The notes under the pieces are model-generated. The model was not told where the DNA came from, made no database searches, and saw nothing but the letters and a program-made list of their open reading frames with translations. From positions 1 through 9,485 of the forward strand of contig CAYILR010000076.1 of the NCBI GenBank assembly GCA_964364175.1: a stretch of 9,485 nucleotides of DNA, given 5' to 3'. This DNA comes from CAYILR01 sp964364175. Lineage in GTDB: Bacteria > Bdellovibrionota > UBA1018. The first letter of the stretch is position 1. Each line of letters starts with the position of its first letter. Made by a program: the position numbers and the translations under genes. This document shows positions 1 to 5,202 of the stretch, piece after piece.

Positions 1-13
1 AACCAGCCCTCGA

Positions 14-226
14 TTACGAAGATTGGTCATCCATTACTTCTTGAGATAATTTTGCTGGAGTCACAGCCCCATCTTTGATCGTGGGATTGGGGTAAGTCCC
101 CGTGAGATCTCCGCCCGCTGTTCCGGAAACATCGGTCGTGGGATCCGGAGCATTATCATCAATCGCGGGTCGGCATGCCTCTGTCAGGCTTGCTAGTAAT
201 AGGAGGTATAAATAAACGTTCCGCAT
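14..226 (-). CDS. Short exported protein with a YPNPT tail-fibre-like motif
   Basis: A 70-residue protein. Residues 1-17 form a signal-peptide-like stretch (Arg2, then a hydrophobic run VYLYLLLLASL) ending at Cys18, so a lipoprotein is possible, but the residues before Cys (T-E-A) are a poor lipobox. Residues 38-50 read GGDLTGTYPNPTI, followed by KDGAVTPAKL. This motif recurs in long surface, cell-wall-anchor and tail-fibre-like proteins of Bdellovibrio-type bacteria (family knowledge from memory). In those proteins it opens a much longer chain, whereas here a TAA stop at 14-16 ends the frame. The gene may therefore be a remnant of a longer protein, or a genuine small lipoprotein. An AGG about 9 bases before the ATG is a weak ribosome binding site. 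Function unknown. Confidence 0.55.
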   Translation of the reverse strand: MRNVYLYLLLLASLTEACRPAIDDNAPDPTTDVSGTAGGDLTGTYPNPTIKDGAVTPAKLSQEVMDDQSS

Positions 227-394
227 AAAGATAACCTAAGCCTCATTGTCTCTTAATTGACTTAATTTATCAAATTTATATGGATGAGTTAATTATAATT
301 AAAACAAGGACATATATCAATTGTTAAAATCGCCCAGATAGTGAGCAAAGAAAATGGTTCGATTTTAGAGGGGTGAGGTTTTTGGGTGTTGGAC
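227..394. other. AT-rich divergent intergenic region
   Basis: This is the gap between the leftward secreted-protein gene and the palindrome in front of the ATPase gene. It is very AT-rich and I see no coding frame in it. It holds a perfect 14-base AT-only palindrome, TTAATTATAATTAA, at 289-302. A TTGACT at 257-262 resembles a -35 box but has no convincing -10 at 16-18 bases. Promoters for both flanking genes probably lie between 227 and 479, but I cannot place the leftward one. Confidence 0.3.
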
Positions 395-443
395 TTTTTT
401 CGTGGTAAAAAGGTGATTTAATCACGTTTTTACCACGAAAAAA
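395..443. promoter_or_regulatory. Long near-perfect palindrome before the ATPase gene
   Basis: Two 23-base arms (395-417 and 421-443) are separated by TTA and match at 22 of 23 positions. The core of the left arm is CGTGGTAAAAAGGTGAT and the right arm carries ATCACGTTTTTACCACG; the only mismatch is G412 against G426. The outer ends are T-runs on the left and A-runs on the right, so on neither strand is the hairpin followed by a T-run. That argues against an intrinsic terminator and for an operator or a structured element. It ends 36 bases before the ATPase start codon, which suggests it controls that gene. Confidence 0.7.
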
Positions 444-450
444 ATGTCAA

Positions 451-468
451 TAATCACGTTTTTACAAT
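451..468 (+). promoter_or_regulatory. Third half-site overlapping a possible -10 box
   Basis: TAATCACGTTTTTAC at 451-465 is an exact 15-base repeat of 419-433, the right arm of the upstream palindrome, shifted by 32 bases (about three helical turns). It overlaps TACAAT at 463-468, five of six matches to a sigma-70 -10 box. Transcription from that box would begin about five bases before the ATG at 480. No good -35 box stands at the right distance, so the promoter call is weak. If it is right, a protein on the half-site would block the promoter, and the mRNA would be nearly leaderless, which fits the absence of a Shine-Dalgarno sequence. Confidence 0.35.
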
Positions 469-479
469 AAAATTGATCT

Positions 480-1811
480 ATGCACCGCAAATCATACCAA
501 GCCCTACTCGAATGGAAATCATCCGCTGACCGAAAACCATTGATTCTGCGGGGGGCTCGGCAAGTGGGGAAGACCTATCTTCTCAAGTCATTCGGTGAAA
601 AAGAATACGCGAATCTGGCTTATTTTAACTTCGAGAAAGAGCCCAAGCTGGACGAATTATTCTCGGAAAAATTAGAACCCAGAGCGTTGCTAGAAAAACT
701 ATCTTTATATGCCCAAAAAACCATTACCCCAGAGACGTTGATTGTTTTTGATGAAATTCAGGCCAGTGAAAACGCTTTGAGCAGCCTCAAATATTTTCAA
801 GAGGAGGCGCCCGAGTATCACATCGCAGCAGCGGGTTCTCTTTTGGGTGTGAAGCTTTCCAAGGCGCGCTCGTTCCCAGTGGGGAAAGTCAATTTCTTAA
901 ACCTCTATCCACTGAGCTTCATGGAGTTTGCGGAAGCGTCCGGAAAATCAATGCTCATCAAATATTTAAAGCAAAATTTAAATCATTTTAAATTAGAAGA
1001 GGTTTTCCATAACGAACTGCTCAGCCTGTTCAAAGTGTATCTTTATGTGGGGGGGATGCCCGAGGTGGTGGCCTCGTATCTCAAAAATCAGGACGTTCAA
1101 CTTGTTCGCAAAATTCAACATGAAATATTGAATGCCTATTTGCACGATTTTTCAAAGCATGCAGAAGACCACGAGGTCATCAAGATCCTGAAAGTATGGC
1201 AATCGATCCCCAGTCATCTGTCCAAGGAAAATAAGAAATTCATGTTCTCGGCCATCGCTAAATCCGCCCGGGCTCGAGAATACGAGAACGCGCTTCACTG
1301 GCTTTCTAACGCGGGTTTGGTTTTGTTTTGTCACAATGTGACCGCGGGTAAAATTCCGCTTGCTGGATATCAGGAAGAGGACGTGTTTAAAGTCTATTTT
1401 CTGGATGTAGGCCTGCTCGGCGCCAGTGTCGATCTTTCATCACAGATTTTTGCAGAATCGTCTCGATGGTTTGTCGAGATGAAGGGTGCAATAGTAGAAA
1501 ATTTTGTAGCGCAGGAACTGGTTTGCAGCGGTTATTCTTCACTTTATTACTGGAGGAGCGAGGGGATCAGCGAGGTTGATTTCCTGATTCAGACACCGAC
1601 TGAGATCGTCCCCGTCGAAGTGAAATCAGGAAAAACGAAAAACAACAAAAGCCTGCGTGAATTTCAGAAAAAATTTGGAAGTTCTCATGTTGTTTGCGCT
1701 TCATCCACGAACTTCAAAAAAGATGCTGATTTCATTCAATTGCCGATCTATGCGGTGAGTTTGATTCAGTTGGTCGCTGCATCTCACCCAGGCGTCAGCC
1801 AAACCGTGTAA
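480..1811 (+). CDS. AAA_14/DUF4143 family ATPase
   Basis: A 443-residue P-loop ATPase of the widespread AAA_14 plus DUF4143 family, whose cellular role is poorly known. The Walker A motif is GARQVGKT (residues 25-32). Walker B is LIVFDEIQ, with Asp91 and Glu92. AAAGSLLGV follows as the sensor strand region. DUF4143 occupies roughly residues 205-345 (YLHDF through FLDVGLLGA). The C-terminus carries a PD-(D/E)xK-like pattern: ENFVAQEL, then Asp367 in SEVDF, then Glu380-Val-Lys382, as expected for the nuclease-like tail of this family. The start is chosen because MHRKSYQALLEWK matches the family's usual N-terminus; no Shine-Dalgarno precedes it. The length is normal and the gene looks intact. 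Its last 28 bases overlap the convergent epmA gene. The upstream palindrome probably regulates it. Activity on DNA is not established by the sequence. Confidence 0.95.
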   Translation: MHRKSYQALLEWKSSADRKPLILRGARQVGKTYLLKSFGEKEYANLAYFNFEKEPKLDELFSEKLEPRALLEKLSLYAQKTITPETLIVFDEIQASENALSSLKYFQEEAPEYHIAAAGSLLGVKLSKARSFPVGKVNFLNLYPLSFMEFAEASGKSMLIKYLKQNLNHFKLEEVFHNELLSLFKVYLYVGGMPEVVASYLKNQDVQLVRKIQHEILNAYLHDFSKHAEDHEVIKILKVWQSIPSHLSKENKKFMFSAIAKSARAREYENALHWLSNAGLVLFCHNVTAGKIPLAGYQEEDVFKVYFLDVGLLGASVDLSSQIFAESSRWFVEMKGAIVENFVAQELVCSGYSSLYYWRSEGISEVDFLIQTPTEIVPVEVKSGKTKNNKSLREFQKKFGSSHVVCASSTNFKKDADFIQLPIYAVSLIQLVAASHPGVSQTV

Positions 1812-2785
1812 TCAAGATCTTGCTCGTCAGCCATGAGCATCACAATTCGATCCACGCCCATTGCGATGCCGCCTGACGGAGGCATTCCTTGTTCCAGAGC
1901 AGCCAGGAATTTCTCATCCAGGGGCGTGCGTGGGAATGTCGCTCCGTAAATTTCCTCGCGCAAATCCATGTCAGCGTTGAATCGCCGCCGCTGTTCAACC
2001 GGGTCGGTAAGCTCCTCGAAAGCATTACCGAGTTCCAATCCCCCAGCATAAACTTCAAATCGCTTGGCCCATTGCGAACCATCCGGATCGGAATCCACCA
2101 CAGCAAGCGCGGATTGTGATGCGGGATAACGAGTGACGAAAACCGCTCGATCTGCGGGCAGACGAGGCTCAATTAAATTCAGCCAGATCCGGAAATACAA
2201 ATCATCCCAAGTGTCGGTTTCTTGAAATGTCAGTTTGAGGCGCGAACATTGGATTCGCATATCCTCCAGCCGCGAAGCGGCGACCAGATCTACGCCGACG
2301 TGTTCCAGAAAAAGATCCCGCACGCGCAGTCTAGGCCACGGCGGGGTGAGGTTGATTTCACAACCTTGATATAAAATAGAACCCTTGCCATGAATCTTCT
2401 TCGCCAGCGAATGAAACATCCGCTCCACATCCGCCATGATTTCTTCGTAACCCGCATTTGCGCGATACCATTCCACCATCATGAATTCCGGATGGTGAGT
2501 GGAGGACAGCGGCTCGTCCCGAAAAACGGGGCAGAGTTGGTAAATTTTTTCGAGGCCTCCAACGAGCAGCCTTTTCATCGCGAATTCGGGTGAAGTATGA
2601 AGATACTCGCCACGCGTCGTCTGAAAAGGTCGAATGTGAACTTCCATTCCCGGACAGGGCACCAAAATCGGAGTCCGCACCTCCATGAATCCATCCTGAT
2701 CAAAAAACTCACGAATTCCCCGCTCAATTTGTGATCGGATTTTTACGCCGCGTTGCCGTCTGGGATTTTGGATGTGGGATTTCAT
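1784..2785 (-). CDS. epmA: Elongation factor P--(R)-beta-lysine ligase EpmA (PoxA/GenX)
   Basis: A 333-residue class II aminoacyl-tRNA-synthetase-like enzyme resembling the catalytic core of lysyl-tRNA synthetase without the N-terminal anticodon-binding domain; E. coli EpmA is about the same length. Motif 1 is GFMEVRTP (32-39). Motif 2 is FRDE (88-91) followed by HHPEFMMVEWY (97-107). Motif 3 is GIAMGVDR (306-313). Known family role: ATP-dependent attachment of (R)-beta-lysine to a conserved lysine of EF-P in the cytoplasm, which relieves ribosome stalling at polyproline. The usual partners, epmB (lysine 2,3-aminomutase) and efp, are not in this window. The ATG overlaps the toxin stop codon in an ATGA (2782-2785), so translation is probably coupled to the toxin gene. 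The 3' end overlaps the ATPase gene by 28 bases. The gene is visibly richer in G+C than the two toxin-antitoxin genes before it. Confidence 0.92.
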   Translation of the reverse strand: MKSHIQNPRRQRGVKIRSQIERGIREFFDQDGFMEVRTPILVPCPGMEVHIRPFQTTRGEYLHTSPEFAMKRLLVGGLEKIYQLCPVFRDEPLSSTHHPEFMMVEWYRANAGYEEIMADVERMFHSLAKKIHGKGSILYQGCEINLTPPWPRLRVRDLFLEHVGVDLVAASRLEDMRIQCSRLKLTFQETDTWDDLYFRIWLNLIEPRLPADRAVFVTRYPASQSALAVVDSDPDGSQWAKRFEVYAGGLELGNAFEELTDPVEQRRRFNADMDLREEIYGATFPRTPLDEKFLAALEQGMPPSGGIAMGVDRIVMLMADEQDLDYTVWLTPG

Positions 2786-3219
2786 GAAATCTCCATTTTT
2801 TTACAAAACTGCTCTGGAGTTTGGAAGAAAATTTCTCCGTATTTCATGTGTTGAATAATACCGCTGTCTCCGGTCACGATGATTTTTGCATCAGCAGTGA
2901 CAGCCAATTCAAGCAGGAAGTGGTCCTTACTATCAGAAAAAAGACCATCGACTGTTTTTTTGATAGTGATTTTTTCGGATTGATTAATAAGTCTGCCAAG
3001 AATGAGTTTGATGTTTTTTGGATGGGTCGAAAGTCGATTTTTGATTTTTGGTCTTTGGAGTACTTCTTTGATTTCAGAAATTAATTCATTGGAAATTACA
3101 GGAACAAAGTATTTCCCAGTCATCCATGCATCTATGATTTTTGCTGAATATCCATTTCGAGTCAAAATTCCGCTGACAATGACATTGGTATCAATCACGA
3201 CCTTTGGTTTTTTTTTCAT
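2782..3219 (-). CDS. PIN-domain ribonuclease toxin (PIN_3-type TA toxin)
   Basis: A 145-residue PIN-domain protein, matching the family described as putative toxin-antitoxin component, PIN family. The acidic site is complete: Asp10 in VVIDTN, Glu49 in SEIKEVL, Asp99 in SDSKDHF (with Asp96 nearby) and Asp118 in IVTGDSGI. Members are expected to be Mg-dependent RNases that are inhibited by the antitoxin. The C-terminal GEIFFQTPEQF is also typical. I start at ATG 3219, preceded by a GAGAG-containing ribosome site; the frame remains open to another ATG at 3246, which would add nine residues not typical of the family. With my start, the gene overlaps the antitoxin gene by 29 bases. Its TGA stop overlaps the epmA ATG. 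The region is AT-rich relative to epmA and the polymerase gene, which fits acquisition as a module. The RNA target is not predictable. Confidence 0.88.
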   Translation of the reverse strand: MKKKPKVVIDTNVIVSGILTRNGYSAKIIDAWMTGKYFVPVISNELISEIKEVLQRPKIKNRLSTHPKNIKLILGRLINQSEKITIKKTVDGLFSDSKDHFLLELAVTADAKIIVTGDSGIIQHMKYGEIFFQTPEQFCKKMEIS

Positions 3220-3460
3220 TCCGGATCTCTCTTTGAACTTTGACAATATCCTGTATCAGAGTTTCCTCATTGAGGTCAGCAAATTGGGTTCGAATTTCAG
3301 AGAGAGCTTTCATTGCTTTTTCTTCCTGTGAAGAAGACGAATGGATGATTGTCTTAATGACTTTGCGGATCAAGTCAGCGACCGAAGTGTCTAATAAAAA
3401 TGCTTTTTGTTTCAACAATTTGAGCTCTTCGTCTTCAAGGTAAATCGTAGTTTTTTTCAT
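3191..3460 (-). CDS. Ribbon-helix-helix antitoxin/autorepressor
   Basis: An 89-residue protein. The N-terminus MKKTTIYLEDEELKLLKQKA followed by a hydrophobic helix (TSVADLIRKVIK) is the CopG/Arc ribbon-helix-helix pattern: a short DNA-contacting strand, then two helices. The charged C-terminal part (about 40-89) would be the toxin-binding tail. I start at ATG 3460 because the RHH strand begins there and GGAG lies nine bases upstream; the frame stays open to an ATG at 3490 (ten more residues), but that start would sit inside the putative operator. It is the first gene of a leftward set with the PIN toxin and epmA, overlapping the toxin by 29 bases. Known role of such pairs: the antitoxin neutralises the toxin and represses its own promoter. 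The pairing is inferred from order and overlap. Confidence 0.8.
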   Translation of the reverse strand: MKKTTIYLEDEELKLLKQKAFLLDTSVADLIRKVIKTIIHSSSSQEEKAMKALSEIRTQFADLNEETLIQDIVKVQREIRNEKKTKGRD

Positions 3461-3480
3461 GCTAAAGATCTCCAGGTACC

Positions 3481-3509
3481 ATACTGCCATATAACCCTAT
3501 ATGAGTCAA
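3481..3509 (-). promoter_or_regulatory. Candidate promoter and operator of the RHH-PIN-epmA operon
   Basis: On the minus strand, TTGACT (3509-3504) is a good -35 box. Seventeen bases later stands CAGTAT (3486-3481), a weak -10 box with three of six matches. The spacer is almost filled by the inverted repeat CATATA-GGGT-TATATG (3503-3488), with perfect six-base arms. An operator inside the spacer is the expected arrangement for RHH autorepression. The divergent polymerase gene starts only 24 bases beyond the -35 box, so a bound repressor could affect both directions. Confidence 0.45.
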
Positions 3510-3532
3510 TATTTTTATGTTAAAACCGCTAG

Positions 3533-4762
3533 ATGTCCCTCCAGTGGCTTTTGGTCGATCTCAATTCCTACTTCGCCTCCGTCGAGCAACAGCTCCGTCC
3601 AGAGTTGCGTGGCCGCCCGGTGGGTGTGGTGCCGATGCTGGCCGATACGACTTGCTGTATCGCTGCGAGCTATGAGGCCAAGGCTCATGGAGTGAAAACC
3701 GGGACGATGGTTTATGAAGCCAAGAAAATGTGCCCCGGCATTGTTTTTGTCGAAGCCCGGCACGAAGAGTACGTGGAATATCACCAGCGAATTGTCGAAG
3801 CAGTGGAATCGTGTTTGCCTGTCAGCGTGGTGCTTTCGATCGACGAGATGGCCTGTCGATTGCGCGGATCGGATCGCGAACTTGAAAATGCGATGAGAAT
3901 TGCGAACGAGATCAAACGGAAAATTCGCGCGGATGTGGGAGAGATGCTGACGAGTTCGGTGGGGATCGGCCCAAATCGATTTCTCGCAAAAATCGCGTCC
4001 GACATGCAGAAGCCCGATGGGCTCATAGTGATTCACAAAGAAGATCTTCCTCACAAACTCCACGCACTCAAGCTTCGGGACTTCCCCGGCATCGGTCGTC
4101 GAATGCAAGCACGGCTGGAAAAATGCGCCGTGTGGACTTCCGAGCAGCTCTGCGCTTTGCCGATGGCCGAGATGCGCCAGATCTGGGGGGGAATTCCGGG
4201 CGAATATTTCTGGCATTGGTTGCGTGGGCATGAGGGCAATGAGCCGGGGGACGAGCCCAAGAATCGGACGATTGGCCATTCGCATGTGATGCCACCGGAT
4301 CTCCGGAACGAAGAGGGTGCGTGGGCTGTGGCGCAAAAACTGCTCGCGAAAGCAGCCGTGCGATTGCGCAAGGGCAACTGGTGGGCTTCGGGGTTGTCGG
4401 TTGGAGTGAGGTACGCGGAGTTGGACGGGGAGTATCTCCCAGGCTGGCACACTTGGACTCACCTGATCGAGTGCCAGGATACCCTGACCCTGAACGAGGC
4501 TTTGCAGAAACTCTGGTCGCGCAAGCCTCCCGGAGGTAAGCCGATGCAAGTTCACATAACGCTTCTCAATTTGATCCCCGAAGAGCTGCATTGTCTGTCC
4601 CTATTCCAAGAATTCGAGCGTCGCGAAAAGCTTTCGCAGGCGATGGATACGATCAATTCGAAATACGGCCGAGACACCGTGTATTTTGCAGGCGTTCACG
4701 CAGTGAAGGCAGCCGCTCCGACTCGGATTGCGTTTCAGCATATTCCGGACTTGGAAACGTAG
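3533..4762 (+). CDS. Y-family (translesion) DNA polymerase
   Basis: A 409-residue error-prone DNA polymerase. Metal-binding residues are complete: Asp9 in LVDLNSYFASVE, and Asp104-Glu105 in LSIDEMACRL. Phe14 sits at the steric-gate position. GIGPNRFLAKIASDMQKPDG and LRDFPGIGRRMQARL (helix-hairpin-helix) are classic Y-family segments. The DLN motif and the C-terminal part are closer to UmuC than to DinB: CLSLF (354-358) resembles a beta-clamp-binding peptide, and AMDTINSKYGRDTVYFAG resembles the end of UmuC proteins. The intact active site rules out an ImuB-type inactive paralogue. Family role: bypass of DNA lesions, often in the SOS response. No umuD, imuA or recA is adjacent, and I did not recognise a LexA box. 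Start ATG 3533 matches the family N-terminus but has little Shine-Dalgarno. It is divergent from the toxin-antitoxin operon. Confidence 0.93.
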   Translation: MSLQWLLVDLNSYFASVEQQLRPELRGRPVGVVPMLADTTCCIAASYEAKAHGVKTGTMVYEAKKMCPGIVFVEARHEEYVEYHQRIVEAVESCLPVSVVLSIDEMACRLRGSDRELENAMRIANEIKRKIRADVGEMLTSSVGIGPNRFLAKIASDMQKPDGLIVIHKEDLPHKLHALKLRDFPGIGRRMQARLEKCAVWTSEQLCALPMAEMRQIWGGIPGEYFWHWLRGHEGNEPGDEPKNRTIGHSHVMPPDLRNEEGAWAVAQKLLAKAAVRLRKGNWWASGLSVGVRYAELDGEYLPGWHTWTHLIECQDTLTLNEALQKLWSRKPPGGKPMQVHITLLNLIPEELHCLSLFQEFERREKLSQAMDTINSKYGRDTVYFAGVHAVKAAAPTRIAFQHIPDLET

Positions 4763-4896
4763 TTTTTCACAAAAATGAGGCAAATTGCAGCGTACAGACT
4801 GTTGCAGAATGCGATAACCACTTGAAATTAAAAATATTTTGCATTCATTAAAAGAATCAAATATGACGATCAGCAGAAAATAGGAGGTTCATACAA
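4763..4896 (+). promoter_or_regulatory. Leader region of the Lys/Ala-rich protein with strong Shine-Dalgarno
   Basis: The gap between the polymerase gene and the small exported-protein gene. AGGAGG at 4882-4887 lies nine bases before ATG 4897, by far the strongest ribosome site in the window, suggesting high expression. TTGAAA at 4822-4827 could be a -35 box, but TCATTA at the 17-base position is a poor -10, so the promoter is not settled. TTGCAG occurs twice (4785-4790 and 4802-4807), with ACAGACTGT (4794-4802) between, possible regulator sites of unknown meaning. There is no recognisable terminator for the polymerase gene here and no sigma-54 -24/-12 pattern. Confidence 0.55.
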
Positions 4897-5130
4897 ATGA
4901 ACAAATTGATCTCGATGTTGGTATTGTCCTTGGCATTAACTGGTGTTGCTTTCGCTGCTGACGCAACGACTGCTGTTACTACCACTCCTGCTGTAAAAGC
5001 AGACAAAGTAGTCATCAAAAAAGCTAAGAAAGCTAAAAAAGCAAAAGGTAAAAAAGCAAAAGCTAAAGCCGAAGCTCCTGCCGCCGCTGAAGGCGCAGCA
5101 GCTCCTGCAGCAGCACCTGCTGGCCACTAA
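4897..5130 (+). CDS. Small exported Lys/Ala-rich low-complexity protein
   Basis: A 77-residue preprotein. Residues 1-20 are a standard Sec signal peptide (MNKLISMLVLSLALTGVAFA) with an AFA cleavage site just before Ala21-Asp22. The mature part of about 57 residues is low-complexity: a Thr-rich start, then a strongly basic KKAKKAKKAKGKKAKAKAK-like block (about 38-56), then an Ala/Pro/Glu tail ending in Gly-His. No Cys or catalytic motif is present. The overall design recalls the periplasmic acid-shock protein Asr of enterobacteria and similar small basic exported proteins, but this is resemblance only; histone-like or polyanion-binding roles are also imaginable. Codon use is skewed to GCT and AAA, unlike the neighbours, consistent with high expression. 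AGGAGG upstream and a strong terminator downstream mark it as a single-gene unit. The kinase gene begins right after that terminator. Confidence 0.85.
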   Translation: MNKLISMLVLSLALTGVAFAADATTAVTTTPAVKADKVVIKKAKKAKKAKGKKAKAKAEAPAAAEGAAAPAAAPAGH

Positions 5131-5133
5131 TCG

Positions 5134-5160
5134 TTAGCCATTCAAAATTTTGGATGCTAA
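5134..5160 (+). other. Hairpin just after the stop of the Lys/Ala-rich gene
   Basis: TTAGC and ATTCAA on the left pair with TTGGAT and GCTAA on the right, giving an 11-pair stem (one G-U) with C5139 bulged and a four-base AATT loop. It starts three bases after the TAA stop and runs directly into the terminator stem. It has no T-run of its own, so it more likely stabilises the 3' end of the mRNA or is the first part of a tandem hairpin. Thermodynamic stability was not computed. Confidence 0.4.
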
Positions 5161-5199
5161 AGCCGGGTTGGAACGAAAGTTCCTTCCCGGTTTTTTTTT
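5159..5199 (+). terminator. Intrinsic (Rho-independent) terminator
   Basis: The upper stem is GGAAC/GTTCC closed by a GAAA tetraloop (5175-5178). A TT/TT internal loop separates it from the lower stem CCGGG/CCCGG, extended by AAAG against TTTT. Nine consecutive T bases follow (5191-5199). It ends transcription of the Lys/Ala-rich protein gene and lies only three bases before the start codon of the sensor kinase. Confidence 0.9.
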
Positions 5200-5202
5200 A
5201 CT

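Noticed and set aside
395..443. Palindrome read as a Rho-independent terminator
   Set aside because: On both strands the hairpin is preceded by Ts and followed by As, which is the reverse of the T-run needed after the stem.
3515..4591. Long open frame (358 codons) on the minus strand opposite the polymerase gene
   Set aside because: The plus strand encodes a polymerase with complete catalytic motifs. The antisense product shows no domain pattern and arises from codon bias in the GC-rich gene.
4777..4791. GGCAAATTGC as a sigma-54 -24/-12 promoter
   Set aside because: The GG and GC elements are only about six bases apart instead of ten, so the geometry is wrong.
4787..4806. ACAGACTGT with flanking TTGCAG copies as an NtrC-type enhancer site
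   Set aside because: The symmetrical part has only four-base arms and the longer repeat is direct, not inverted; it could be chance.
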